64,000 nt of DNA from Sinonovacula constricta (GCA_007844125.1 CM017556.1:81274409-81338408); one strand, 5' to 3'; counted from the stretch's first letter, positions 1 to 13,500 are shown. Notes: generated by a model from the letters alone, not told the origin. Numbers and translations are program-made.

Positions 1-342
1 TGTCAAACAGTTGTAATATCGTACTATATACTTCACTAAATTATCTGCATAAAAATACCTTGGTTTGAAATTTTTTGTAAAACTGTGTATTTGTCTAAAC
101 GGCAAAAGAACCATGCATGGGGACACGATGCTAGTTTGACGACGTGCATGCACGTTTTCTGTAAATGTTGTTTGGTCCAACGTTCAATCAATGTTTTGTT
201 TGGAAACTAATGTGGTGTTTGACCGAAATTCCAATTTACAGGGAAATTATGGTAATTTGGCAACGATAAAATAAAGTATGTTCAACAAAATCCAGATAAT
301 AAGTCAAGTTAATGCTAGTTTAGCTGTAGTAAGTTAATGTAG

Positions 343-513
343 TGTAACGACCGCAGGGGTAGAAATATAAGCGCTTCAAACCAGCCTCGCTGCTGAGTTA
401 ACTCTTTAGCGACGTGGTTTAAGCGGCTTCCCGATGTGCGCGGTTTTAAAGCAACGGTTACCGTGGCCGGTGTACGGATGGGTGACCGTTGGGGAGCGCC
501 GGCCTGCGTTACA
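343..513 (+). repeat. Left LTR of the TRIM
   Basis: 171-bp direct repeat with TG..CA ends. It is CpG-rich compared with the surrounding DNA. It differs from the right LTR at about position 370 (TATAAG versus TAAAAG), by one A/G change, and by three extra bases near 447. Confidence 0.85.
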
Positions 514-615
514 TTGGTGGCAGCGGTGGGATAGTCAACTGCCGGACTGGAGTTGCGTGCCCACGGAACTTTCCAGGCCAAGTCTCGGGACGAGACTTCT
601 CGGAGGGGGGAGTAA

Positions 616-783
616 TGTAACGACCGCAGGGGTAGAAATAAAAGCGCTTCAAACCAGCCTCGCTGCTGGGTTAACTCTTTAGCGACGTGGTTTAAGCGGC
701 TTCCCGATGTGCGCGGTTAAGCAACGGTTACCGTGGCCGGTGTACGGATGGGTGACCGTTGGGGAGCGCCGGCCTGCGTTACA
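616..783 (+). repeat. Right LTR of the TRIM
   Basis: 168-bp copy of the 343-513 repeat. It is preceded by a G-rich polypurine tract and ends GTTACA directly before the GTAG target duplication. Confidence 0.85.
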
Positions 784-1328
784 GTAGTAAGTTCATGCCC
801 AATGCCCATGAAGTGATGTCGGTGGAAAACAGCGCTAAGGTGGAAATGCTTAGCAATATTTTGTTTGGCTCAAAATACGGTAAACGTTCTTATGGAAAAC
901 GTCGCTAATTTGACAATATTTACACAACTTTTTACATACAAAACTCCAACAAACAAACAAATTAAAAACACAAACAAACAACAAAAACAAAACAACAACA
1001 ACAAGCATCGATAGTGAGGGTTGAACAAACTATATTTTATAAACAATATAAACGGTAAATGAAATATCTAAAACACATAAATTGTGTTTTGTAAGAACAT
1101 TGTCATTTTGCACCAACACATTTATGGTCGTATTAAAAAACAACAAGTTTCAAAGTTTATTAGCAACTCGACATATACATGTCTTTGGCCATTTACAATA
1201 AATATTAAATATGGCTAAGACGTCATAAAGTCAATGTGCGAACAAAATTAACAAACGTGGATATATAACATGAACAATGTAAAAACAGTTTCTACCAATA
1301 ATATACATAAATATTGATTGACCGACAG
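784..1328. other. Non-coding AT-rich flank
   Basis: I see no gene here. An A-rich low-complexity run of AAACAAAC and AACAAC words occupies about 945-1005. Confidence 0.5.
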
Positions 1329-1573
1329 TTATATTACTCCTATGGCATTACTTCGGATAACATTTGCCTCCAAGATGTAATTCGATAAGGTAATACATAT
1401 TTTTGGATTTGACATGATTGCAATAAATTTTTGGACATTAGGAAAACTTCTAAGTGCTGGGAAATACTTATTTCTAATGCACGAGTAAGATGGGCAACAC
1501 ATAATAAAATGATACTCCGTTTCTATCGAGTTCATATTACAAACTGTGCAGAGTCTTAAAAAACAACAACCCA
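1329..1573 (-). pseudogene. Decayed LINE reverse-transcriptase C-terminal fragment
   Basis: The minus strand reads through a CxxC...ETEYHFIMCCPSY zinc-finger-like block followed by IRNKYFP and LSNYILEA. This resembles the CxxC-H-C tail at the C-terminus of many non-LTR retrotransposon ORF2 proteins. An in-frame stop lies just upstream of the block and a stop at 1329 ends it. Only the last 80 or so residues remain, so it is a 5'-truncated dead copy. The clade was not determined. Confidence 0.55.
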
Positions 1574-2025
1574 GCTATTAATGGTGGAGGATGACTAATG
1601 GACAAATGTCTGGATAGAACCACCGGGTATTCCGCTCTGATGTCGATATTTATTTTTATCAGAGATCAATATCGAGCTTTATATAGCGTTAGATAGAATG
1701 AACATTTAGAGTGATTTTTTTCGCAAATAGTATTGTCTAGCAATACAGTTTGTGTTCAAACTCGTCTTTACTAAGACAAAAGTATTTGTTTATGCAAATA
1801 ATTATGTCCAAATTACCCTATATTACGGCTTGATAGTGTTACATGTATTTGATAAAAGAAAACTGTCCGATATCACCTTTAAGAAGTTCCTTCTGACTGT
1901 TTCAAATACACAATTCATTTATTGCCGTTTTTTTCATTCAGCGTGCGTTTGTTTTGCTTATAAGACAACTGAAAAGTTGCTACAACATAAAGTATAGAAG
2001 CAAAAGTATTAAAAATGTTACTTAG

Positions 2026-2031
<6 letters not shown>

Positions 2032-2060
<29 letters not shown>
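2032..2060 (+). repeat. Poly-T run
   Basis: Uninterrupted run of about 29 T. It could be the poly-A tail of a minus-strand retroposed sequence, but no body was recognised. Confidence 0.7.
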
Positions 2061-2283
2061 GTCGATGCTGACTTCCACACTGATTCCAGGTTGACATTGT
2101 AACTTGGACATGTAACCGTAACTGGAGTGTTGCATTTCTTGTTTAAAAATGAAATATGTCTTTTTTTTGTTACTTTCACGCGAATTTCATTCCAAAGGGA
2201 AAGTTGCAAGATACACAATTTGAATTTATAACACTGAGCCTGGAAATAATGTAGTCCTATTGTGTTCATTTTCATCAAGTTCG

Positions 2284-2345
2284 CCAAATAATAAATAAAA
2301 TAAAATAAAATAAAATAAAATAAAATAAAATAAAATAAAATAAAA

Positions 2346-2420
<75 letters not shown>

Positions 2421-2438
2421 AAAATAAATAAATAAAAT
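2284..2438 (+). repeat. AAAAT / AAAT microsatellite
   Basis: Pentanucleotide ATAAA units to about 2345, then tetranucleotide AAAT units to about 2438. The minus-strand open frame over it is low-complexity and not a gene. Confidence 0.9.
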
Positions 2439-2469
2439 TCATTTGAATGATGCTAAATAGGTGGGGATG

Positions 2470-2991
2470 GTTTATCAACATAAAAAACGCGCCTAATCAG
2501 GATTTAGTTGGCCTCGATTCTCCAATAGAACTCTAGTAGAAAACGTCAGGAAATGACAAGTGCTAATCTTTAAGGTTTATAAGCTTTACACAACTATGTT
2601 ACTGAGGGGTGAGCGCGCCCTGTTGTCACACATAAAATCCGCGCCTGCACGGGGTTAGATACAAGATACAAGATACAAGAATCTTTATTTAGAGTCGGGT
2701 ATATATACAACATGAGAACATTAGCTAAAATTAATAATAATTTACATGTTTATTTTTTCTTGAAAATTAGCTTTGCTGTAAATAAACATCTTTTCATTAT
2801 TTCAGCGTAATTTAAGCTTTGGGGTTATAAAAAAGTAACGACTTATAATTATGTTACAAGTCTTCTTAAATGACCGGACAGAAACCTAGTACAAAAAGAC
2901 GGAGCCGCAGATCACTGTTAACATAAAAACCGAAGATATCCGAAGTTGTTTTGCTTGTGATTATGGAGGGATTCCTGAGTTCAAGCAGAAA
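2470..2991 (+). promoter_or_regulatory. Candidate promoter / untranslated first exon region of cep290
   Basis: CpG dinucleotides are clearly more frequent from about 2470 to 3120 than from 3120 to 4420. The sequence AAA|GTAAGA at 2989-2994 could serve as a donor for an untranslated first exon spliced to 4426. No TATA box or full RFX X-box was found by eye. This is inference from composition plus one splice-like site. Confidence 0.2.
2658..2780 (-). mobile_element. Probable LINE 3' tail (minus strand)
   Basis: On the minus strand an AATAAAGATT motif is followed by three CTTGTAT repeats (plus-strand GATACAA units at 2658-2679). Short tandem tails of this kind terminate CR1/L2-like LINEs. The body at higher coordinates could not be recognised, so this is tentative. 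Confidence 0.35.
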
Positions 2992-3121
2992 GTAAGATCA
3001 ATCAGACGTTAATTTCCAGTAATATTTTCTATAAAAGTCGAATGATATCGCATCTCTGATATTATATCTTTCTAGATAATGCTCGAACGTATTTGCAAAT
3101 TAATTTACTAGTCGTATATGT

Positions 3122-4425
3122 GTCTCAATCTCTCTCCATTCATGAACCAACTTGTTTTCTTCAATTTCTGATAGACCTGAATTTTGAATATTTTAATCCC
3201 ACCTACCTTTTAAAATGATAAATATTTGTGCAAAGTATGATAGGAAAGAAATGTTCATTTCTAAAGATAATCTAGCATTTATGCACAGGGGGTACATATG
3301 AGATAAATATTGTCCCAATGACTCGTTTATTGAATTGTCAGTTTGGTTTGTTTATTTCTGTAAAATTTTAGAATCATTCTGTTAAACTGACATGTACTTA
3401 GTTGGTCTATTTTATATTTTTCACTCATCCTCAGAACCAGCAACAGCACATGAGACAATGCATTAATACTCCAAGGGTCACAACATATTTTGTCGAATCT
3501 CAGTTTGTGACCTTATCTCTATGCTAAAAAAGGTATGAGGTTTCATTGATCTGATTGCTAATGGGAGATAAATACTAATGTGTGAATAAAACAGGTTGAC
3601 TGCTGGTGCTATTCACACGTTTACTGAAGAGTGAATATGGTAATGCAAGGGAGTTATGAGGAAGTGATGACTATAATTTATAAACAAAGATGCCGTGACA
3701 TAATTTTATTCTGTAAATATATACAAGCACAATAAGATAAAATAAAACAATGCTGTATGAAGTATTGTATAACAAGTTCAATGAACAAACAGTTCATGTA
3801 AATGGTAGTAATCACATAATCAATTTAAAAAAAGAAGTTTTTTTTAGTCATTCAAGCATTTCATGAAAATGGTACATAAGTTCTTTTTATTAAAATAAGA
3901 TCCATTTATTTAAATAAACATGTTAACAATCACAGTTATATTATGGCAACATAAAACATTATTGTAGACCTAATGATGCTTATGATCACTATTAGAAAAC
4001 AAGACAAACTGGAAACTGCTTTCTTTTAAAATGTAGGGTTGACTAACCCGTAACATGACAAAGCAGTAGTAACTCCCGCAAATTATGTGACTTGGGCTTA
4101 CTGAACATTTATCAGGGTGTCGTAACCAATTGCAGATTAACATTGCTCAAATGACAATCATTGTGTTATAGAGCTGTCTCATACAACATAACCACAAAGG
4201 ATACTAATGCTGATTACTTTGCTCAACTTTTTTTATTTATGATTGTCGTCCATTCATAATAATGTGTTGTCATTATTGTCAGTAACTTTAAAGTGTTATG
4301 GTAACTTTCAAGCAATTTTAAACATCAGAAACACCATCAACATACTGCATGTTTCATACTATATAAAAAATCTATTGTTTTTAAAGTTTCTGGACTCTTG
4401 ACAGATATTTTTTTTGTTTTTACAG
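3122..4425. other. AT-rich stretch upstream of the start exon
   Basis: I see no gene, tRNA or clear repeat here. It ends in a strong acceptor-like tract (T-rich then ACAG at 4422-4425), so it is probably the intron between an untranslated exon and the start exon. Confidence 0.4.
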
Positions 4426-4473
4426 GTAAATGTGATTTCTTAGCACATTAACACAATAGGAGCACCCTCCAAG
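4426..4473 (+). other. cep290: 5' UTR part of the start exon
   Basis: Begins after the acceptor at 4424-4425 and carries an in-frame TAG at 4441-4443, eleven codons before the ATG. That stop fixes the start at 4474, unless translation begins elsewhere on an unseen transcript. Confidence 0.6.
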
Positions 4474-4566
4474 ATGCCTCCCTTGGACTGGAACAAGCTG
4501 ATGGGGGCTACCCCATCCAAGCTTTCAGATGAACAAGTGGATGAGTTCTATGAAGCAATAGTTGGA
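4474..4566 (+). CDS. cep290: cep290 coding exon 1 (start codon)
   Basis: Residues 1-31. It opens MPPLDWNKLM, like the MPP..W start of human CEP290, and ends in phase 0 at GTAAGA. Intron 1 (1,135 bp) holds a possible cryptic exon at 4970-5062. Confidence 0.95.
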
Positions 4567-7500
4567 GTAAGAATACATTTTTCTTAACTCATAGCCTGCT
4601 AAGCTTGAAGTGATTAGTCTTTAACAAAAATTATAGCTCCAGATCAGCCAGCTTCCACTGAGAGCTATTTGATAGGACTCTATTTGCAGCTAAATAAATA
4701 TAAATATTAATAAATAAATACCCATTTGTTTTTTTATACAAGACTTGACAGTTGTGTTGAGGTCAGTATATAGTTTTAAGGACCTGGGTAATGTGATATT
4801 GACTGAGGACGCAGTATGAGATCTTATCACATTAGTCAGGTCAGCAAAACTATATTGACTGAAACATATGTCTTTACTTGTAATATCACATTCCCTATTA
4901 AATTATGCTGTAATTGTTGTATTTAAACAACAATTAATTACTTTCTCATTTCAACATTAAATTTTCAAGGATGTCGATCCAGCTCACCAGCATTCATTTC
5001 CTCAGTCTGTTCTCACATTTTCCCTTGACAGATTATCACAAAAAGCATTTACTGCAACCAAGGTTATACTTTCTCTTTTTCTATGTTATATTTCCCCTTA
5101 ATGTTACCAAATCATTATCAGACACACTGACAAACTGTTGATTACTTTTACCAGATAAAATATTGTATCAATAGTGCACTTAAAAAAAGAACACAACCAT
5201 CAGTATTAAGTTCTTGGTGCTCACATGAAAACATTCTCGAGTAAACATCACTTCATTATTATTGACACATGACCAGCGCTCAACCAATCAAAACCCTTTA
5301 AATTCAAAGGGTATGTGATATTAACAAATATTGCAGGATGGGGGTTAAGGTTTTTCTAAATTGAATTGTGGTTACTTACATGTTTTAATATATATTAGTT
5401 ATTTTACATAAACTAAGCACTCAGTTGCAACTATGGAGAAATTGTTATAAAAATGTAAAGTTTTAAGAAAAATGTTACCATGTTGATGATTTTTCTTTAT
5501 AATTCACTACTATCAATAACTAACTATTTTAGTTTCAGAGATTTTATTGCTGATATTTAAGCTAACCATATTGAAAATGTCAACTGTGGATAATTTTCCC
5601 GGCTAAAAAAGGACTCCATGAGCCTTATTATAAAAACTTATTGCTTGTTGAGATGTTAATTATCAATTATATTAAATTACTTTTGTGTATTTGTTTGTCA
5701 GTATGATCCTAAAGAGGATGATGTTGCCAAGCTTAAGCAGTTGTTCAAAGTGACCCAGTCTGTGATGAAGTCTCGCCATGAGCAGGTCGAGGAAATCATG
5801 GATGAAATGGAGAAAGAAGCCAAGCTGTCAAAGAAAAAAGGTTGGTAGTGTCTAAAGTAGTAATCAGGCATATTTTTGGAAATCGGGAAGATGATGTCTA
5901 TCCATGATTAGAAATGTTCACCGAAAAGGCTGATTTGGGGATATAATAATGGATCAATTTAAATAATGAAATAAAATGTATGGGATAATTTTTTTAAATA
6001 TGTCTATGCTCATAAAAATATAAGGAACAGAATTTGATTGTAAAGTATTGTTTTTGGATTAAGAATTGACTTTATCTCTAAATTGTTATTTGTCCTAAAC
6101 AGATTTTTTCCCATACATTTAGGTAAATAATACATTTTTTTCTCATTGGAAAGCATTGACTAGGTTGGCTCATGGTTTTACATCATTGAGTAGTTTTTTC
6201 TACATAGGAGACATGCTTGACAATGTGTTTGAGGTGAAGTAGCTATCACAATTCACAGTAGATGAGGTTGGAAGAAGTTCCATGACCTCACCCTCTTCTT
6301 GCATTCAAAATCACTATCTCTAACACTAAAAGATTATGTCTTCTACATGTGTATCAGAAGCTCTTTCTCTGTGGAAGTCAGGCCTGGTCAATGGCAGTAG
6401 TTGTTGTCAAGTGTGTTTTTTTTTATTTCTTTACCCTCGCCTTTCACCTATGGATATAGGTGAGCAAATGTCAGTAGGGATTGGAAGGCAACTGATAATA
6501 TAAGACTGTTATTTGTTAAGGAGTCTTGTGGGCACCATAAAAGTCATATGCTGAACTTTTGAACAACACCCATCTTGTTGATGTGACAAAGCTGAGTTGG
6601 TACAGCTGTAGACTGAGAAAGAATTCCGATGTGGCTGGGTCAGTAATATCTGGAACTCATTGTCATTTCCTGGAATAAAACCCAGAGGCCGACCTAGTAA
6701 GATAAAGCATGTCACACCAGAAAAAGATCTGACTCTGTTGCACATTGCCAAAACAGATACTCTGATTGTCCAACCCAGAAGATTGGAGATTGGATGCTTA
6801 ATGAGTAAATGATTGCAGAGCCCTAGATACAAGGATCATAGCTCCCTCTAATGCCTATATTTCTCCTCTTAATCCTGGCCACAACTTACCAATGGAAGTG
6901 GTATAGCTCCCTTGCTAACGCTAAAGAAAATATAAGGGTAGTATCACACCTTGTTGGCCTGGTGTCAGGATAATGTGACTTGGTGAGGTATCATGCCAGG
7001 TGTTCATGGCATGCTATACACAGTGAATGCAGCACTATATACGCTTCAAGTGGACATCATCTCCAGATAACTGAAATACTGTTGTTGGGATGATAAACAC
7101 AATATGATGTGGCAGTTCTAATGGATACCCATAGCATAGTGTTAAGTAAAGAATTATGGGATAAATAGAATCATAAAATCATGTTTACTTCTTTTATCTG
7201 GAGCTTTGTGATTGGGAATATGACAGGCCTTAAAATTGGCTAAAGAATCCCTGGTACTGAGCTCTAGGGAAGGCTTTCCCCAATTGTTAATTTGATCAGC
7301 ATTCTGATGAATCTGATAATTTCAGTTATATCTACCCAAATACCTTCCAGCTGGAAACACACATAGTTAGGTTTTGAACAATATTGTTTCACTTTTTTAA
7401 ATTTGTAGTCAGTATTAATTAGGATGTAGGAACTGCAAAGTTTAGATTTCATCAAGATAAGTTTTTGAGCAGAATCTATTAATGTTGTATACTTCATATG

Positions 7501-10500
7501 TTTTTATGTATGATAAAACACTTTAATTTTAAACAAAACATGCTGGTATAATTATCTTTTAAAAATGGAAATGGAACAAATGACCATGCCATAGGTTTGT
7601 GACTATTCAATGTTTTGTTTATTTTTTTTTAGAACAAGAAATGTTGAAAGAACAGAAGGAGTTGGAGAAAAAAGTTAATGATCTAGAGGTAATTTTCTGT
7701 TTATTATTTGTTCCTGTATGTATATATCAATTGTTTATATTATCCAATTCTCTTTTAAGTTTTTGACCATAAAGTCTTGAGTGTTCTTGTTTGTCAAACA
7801 CTTCTTTCATACACTTTAGATAGATTCTGAGACTAGAAATAAATCATGATTATTTCATTGAAAAGACAACAGTGTTCTGATTTAATTTTAACACTTAGAA
7901 TTTTTAGTGATATTGTGGGTAAAGTAAGGAAACATCACATTTGGATACAGATTTTATCAGAAAATAAAAAAATAAATGTAAGTTAATCACTTTAAATCTA
8001 AGTGACAATTTTTAACAGGCGATATATTTTCTGTATTAACATAAAATAGTTAGGGAGGATCACAGTTACCATGTGTAGACCGTTACACAGGTGGAAAACT
8101 ATTTTCCAGTATGCCTAAAACACTTAGAACTGATAGTGACACATTTTAACAGATATATAATTACTTAATATATATATGGTGGTTACATTGGAAAATCAGA
8201 CTGACAGTGATGATCAAGGTAACTGGGAGAAATACTAAATGCAAATATTTCTAAAACCATTCAGGGTTGTGGTTAAAATTATACAGTTATTTCATATGTG
8301 ATTTGACTGTTCCCAAATCACATATGAAATAACTGTTTTATTACCTGATCAATTACTGTTTTAAAAGTACTTACAGAAGAAAAACTACAAGAAAATAGTT
8401 TTGAAAATATATTTATAATTAAACTTTTTCAATTTAACAATTGTTTATCTATGTCACACCATCAATATTTTATATGTCCATAGATTTTCATATTGTTTTT
8501 CTCTGTCATTTAGTTAAAAAAAACACTTAAGGAAACAGTCATTTTGCTATTGTCATGTGACAAAATTAAACAGTTTTTAAATTCCCAGCAGCAGTTACTT
8601 CCCCTTACATATGGACACTAACAGTTCAAGTAGCATAGTGTGACCTCAGAGCACGTGCAGGAAACAGTCGAAACTATTGACCAGTCAACAGTTCGCGAAC
8701 ATGGATCATTTTAGAATTTCAGAAAACGGTAAAAAATACCAAATTACATTTATATAAGGAATCAGGTAATAATAACTAATGAACTCTGTTCTTTGTAGAA
8801 ATATGGTGCAGATACTGGTGGAGGAACAGGAACTGCAAGAAAGATGAGAGATGAGCTTCAAGACTTGGACAAACAGAATGAGGAGTTGAAACAAGACATC
8901 CGGGACCTAAAGCAGGAGTTGAGCACCGAGAGGAGGACTGCTGAGAAGGTGAGTGTTTCTGGGATATTTTTATTGGAACTTTTTTTATATTACTATTGTC
9001 TAAATAGCAAGTCTGTCATGGAATTTTTCTATACAGTTTATTCTCACTTACTAGATAAAGTGGTCCCAAAATGTTACTAAATATAGTTGTGGTAGAAAAT
9101 CTTATCTCACATGGTTTATCCCACATTGGTAAATTGTTTAAAATGCTGAGTACATTACCTGACTGTGTTTGAAGTCAAATAATTTCTTGTTTTTATAATT
9201 TGTCTAATATAGACAGTTGAATTTGTTTTAATCATACATATATGGCAACTGGTTACAAGATGTGTTGATTTTATTCTTATTTTAAGATGTTAAAATGTAT
9301 TTCTGCCACTTCTTTCATCTTAATAATGTGCTAGGTGCTAGAGACCTGGTATCAAGTGCAACCAAGGTGAAGATACATGTAAAGTAAAGTGTGTAAATTG
9401 TATGTGAATCAGAAGAACTAAGTTAATCTGCATATTTCATAAGTGACTTTATAAATGTGTACTTTTTTAATTTTTACAGTATAGCGAAAGGCTCGCAGAG
9501 GTTGAGAAAGACTTGAAAGAGCTACGAGAAGAGGTAAGTTTAGATATGGAAATTAGGTTTGTGTAGATAAATAGATTAGCTTATCTTAAATGTATGATTA
9601 TATAATACAGATATTGTGAGTCATGGACAGAATATTGTAATCAACTGATGAATCAATGTTAATGAAAATTAATTGTATTTATGCTTGTTGGTTCCAAATG
9701 AATAGATTTTTTATCACTTATTTTTTTTAGATAATATTTTTTAAAATTAATGAATAAAAATATATATACCATTTCAGCCTACTTTCATATTTTTTTCATC
9801 ACTGTGTCCAGTAGAATGCCCATTCATTTTATTGATCCTTTCTCCAATAGAACGACCAGCAACGGCAGGATATCACTGAGTATAAGTTACAGCTCCAGTC
9901 ACAGAGGAACATGATGGTGGCCAAGCAAGATGACTCAGATATGGCTGCCAAACTCATGAAGAAGAACAAAGATTTGGCGGAGGCAATGGAAGAACTGCAG
10001 GTAGGTGTTGAATGCAGTTTGTTGACAAGGCATAAACATTTTATCATGATACATAGTCACAGCTTTGGAATAACAAAACTGATATGTTTAGTTGATGCAT
10101 ATTCCTTGCAAGTTATTCTTGTTAGAATTTGAATTAGACTTAATTGCACAAATTCTAAAAAATGAGTCCATAGTCTATGAAATCTGAATTATGAGAACTT
10201 AAGTGCAGGCAATCTGAAAATAAATTCTATATTAACATGAATATGAGGACTGAGTGCACACAATCTGAATATATAAGTGCATATATTATGCTTATGAGTA
10301 TCAAGTGCTCACAGTTTGACTAAAAGTACTAAGTGCACATGTCTGAATAATTGTAATAAGTGCACACAGTCCGAATAAGAGTGCTAAGTGTACACAGTTT
10401 GGATAAGAGTACTAAGTGTACACAGTTTGGATAAGAGTACTAAGTGCACGCAGTTCGAATAAGAGTACTAAGGGCACACAGTCTGCATGACAGTACTAAG

Positions 10501-13500
10501 TGCACACAAATCTGAACATTAGAACTAACAGCACACACATCCCAATATGTTTACTAAGCCACACAGTCGAAATATGACAGTTAAGTGGACACTAAACTGA
10601 ATATGTGCAGATATTATGAATAAGACTAATAAGTACACACAGTTATGCTAAGTGTATTCAAGTCAGCATATGAGAGTTAAGTAAACACACAAAATAAAAG
10701 TGTTATTAATATAAGTACTAAGTGCACAAAAATATGAGCTTAGACAAAAAGAATATGAGTGGTAAATGCCTGCAGATCTGTTTTTAAGAACTAGGTGCAA
10801 ACATACTTAGTACTGAGGGCACATATCTGAATCTTGAGTTCTAAGTGCAACACATCCTTTGTTGGGTAAATAACTTTTATAGGAGGAGGTCTTACAGCTG
10901 ACCAGAATTTTACCAATTTTAAAAGTAAAAAACTCAATTCATGGAGGGTTGTCATCTTCTTCTACTCTAATGAGGACTTTTATTATTAAAAAGCATACAT
11001 GCTGCAGTTGGAGTTGAAAGCATTAAACTAAATATTCATGTTTGAATTTGGCTCCATGTACTTAGAAGCAAAGGTATATCAATATATCATCAGTTACCCT
11101 TGTCTATTTCAGAATCTGACTGATGCCAATGACATGCTGCAGAAGCAGGTTGACAACCTCAACAAACAGCTCCAGGAGGCCATTGAGCAGATGGACAGGA
11201 CCACAGAGGACTATGCCAAGCTGAAGGTATGCTCTCTTAGACAATATCATTAAGTTTCATCTCCTATGTGCACTCTAACATAAAATTGGAAAGTTTTACA
11301 TACAATAATGTTATTTAACATAATAATAATAATAATAATAATAATAAAATTGTAATTAAACTTGTTGAGATACTTACAACATTTTTTTAAGGGCATCATC
11401 ATTACAGTTTGGCTTTGCACAAATCTGTTCTGTTTTAATGCGCATATTGCTTCATTTGTCAGCTGGTGTCACTTTTAGAAGTACCGGTAAATTAAATTAC
11501 TACATGCTTGCATGTTTGTACTTTCTAACCTAGATGCTAATATAAATTTGAATTGTATAAAAATGTTGAGACCTTACATTTTAAAGACAAAAATTGAAGT
11601 GTTCTTCTAATATGGATTTATACATGAACAAATGTGCAACAGATTAGTTTAATATCTTTTAAATCAAAAGCAACATTGCTTATGTATTTCATAACATAGT
11701 TTGAACTATAAACTTGTGTTTTTTTTATGGAGAAATTTATTGAATGTGCACACTTTATGGATGACCTTGTATGACAAGGCCAGTGTCAAGTCTGTGTGTT
11801 GATTCAGTTTAAGACTAATACACCCTTCTGTTGTAATTGTAGTTGGTGCTGCAGCAGAGTGACTCAGTCCAGGACCGACTGAGAGAAGACAATGAGATTC
11901 TCAAGTCAAAGGTGGGTTGTCTTTTGACATATTGAGTTTCACTTTTAAACTTTTTGTCCATTTATAATTAACCTCTAAAATAAATCTTATATCAAGAATA
12001 AGAAGGATTATCTATTGAAATTGTTCGCCTTTGGCCTTTAATTTTTTTTTTATTAATAATTAACTTCTTCAATAAAGTTGTCTTTTGAAATGTTTCACCT
12101 TTAACCCTTTTTATTTATTCATAATCATTTTGTCAGTAAACCTTTTTTTTCAGTATTATGATTTTATCTTTATTTAACTTTTTTTTCCTGTTTTCTCTAT
12201 TTATCTATTGGTACTGATTTGTTGATCATTTACCCCAAAAATAAATAAATTCAAAACAATTTCTGACTTCTTTTTTTTTAAATGAATAATACAATGCACT
12301 AAGATCTTTTTGTCTCATCCTGTTACAGGTGGCTGACCTTACTGAACAGCTGGCCTCAAAGACAGATGCTGATGATGCCATTATGGTTGCCGTGGACAAC
12401 AAGATCGAGGAATGGAAGCTGATCTTGCAGGACAAAGATCAGACGATCTTGGAGCAGCAAGACCAGATCTTCCGTCTTCGCGAGAACCTGATCGCAGCCA
12501 ACATGGACAGTGATAAGGCATCAGTTGCAGCCCTGTCCAAGATTGTTAAGGAGAAAGATTCACAGATAGAAGAGCTGTCAGAACAGATCAAGGTCTATGC
12601 TGATGATCTGGACAACAACGCAGCGATCATTGAGGATCTCAGAGCTGAAATTCAGAGAAGTGAGTTGAAAGTGGAATACATGCTCCTTGAATGGTTGAAT
12701 AAAAGTTTATTATTGGTTACAGTCGTAAATGTGTAATTTTGCATATCAGTAGATCACCTTTGCAAATGACTTTCATTGGGTTTAGATTCCGCAAACTAAT
12801 TAACTGACTACTTACTCTTTAAAGCACACTGCAGTAATATCTTAATTAAAAATATTATAGTTTTTTTAATGATATCTAAAAATATACAACAAAGATTCAC
12901 CTAGAAGCAAGTTTTGAGAATGTATTTTTGTGTGATTTTTTTTTTTAAATTAATTTTTCATTTGTCATGATGATAACAACTATTTTATGTTGTGTTAGGT
13001 GGTAAGGGTCCTGGTGACAGACAACAACAGATCATCCGTGAACTGAAGGATAAACTCAAGTATGAGACAGAGAAGAACAAGGAGTATGAGAAGGATGCTA
13101 GATCTGTAAGTTACAATAGTAGTAGTAGTTTTATACATACAGTTAAAGGAAAGTATAAGATATTATTTAATAAATGAAATTGATGGCTTTAAAAAGTAAT
13201 AATTCTACAAGTAGTTTGAGGTAAGTTTGTCAAAATTAAAAGAAAATAGATTGTGTATATGTATTTACAAGCAAATTCATTGATTTTGTATCTGTCAGTT
13301 AGATTCCTTTAAGTATTCTTTTTTACTTATCATAAAAATACCCGAACGAGGACAAAAAGATGGGACTGGTCATTGAATTCAAGATAGTCTGTTCACTTGT
13401 TAAATTATGATCCGCAGTATTGTAATTTGACTGTAGTTCCTTTTGTGTTATCCATCTTTAATCACAATATTCTAGGCTGACCAGCATGCCACAGAGAAGG

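Larger units (their letters stand above)
339..787 (+). mobile_element. TRIM (terminal-repeat retrotransposon in miniature), 441 bp plus 4-bp target duplication
   Basis: Two near-identical direct repeats, 343-513 (171 bp) and 616-783 (168 bp), both start TGTAAC and end GTTACA. They differ by about two substitutions and a 3-nt indel. The internal part is only 102 bp. It begins, after one spacer base, with an 18-nt primer-binding site (515-532, TGGTGGCAGCGGTGGGAT) complementary to a tRNA-Leu 3' end with CCA. It ends with a purine tract (about 602-615). The element is flanked by GTAG on both sides (339-342 and 784-787). It has no coding capacity, so it must have been moved by an autonomous LTR element. 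The high LTR identity suggests a fairly recent insertion. Confidence 0.88.

Noticed and set aside
434..682. 82-codon open frame at the left end
   Set aside because: It spans the TRIM LTR and internal region and does not encode a retroelement protein.
3935..3955. RFX X-box near TTATATTATGGCAAC
   Set aside because: Only the right half-site (GGCAAC) fits; the left half does not match at any allowed spacing.
6509..6832. 107-codon minus-strand open frame, and a PRGRPSK (AT-hook-like) stretch on the plus strand near 6690
   Set aside because: There is no homology I recognise, the region is next to a SINE copy, and the frame is broken upstream.
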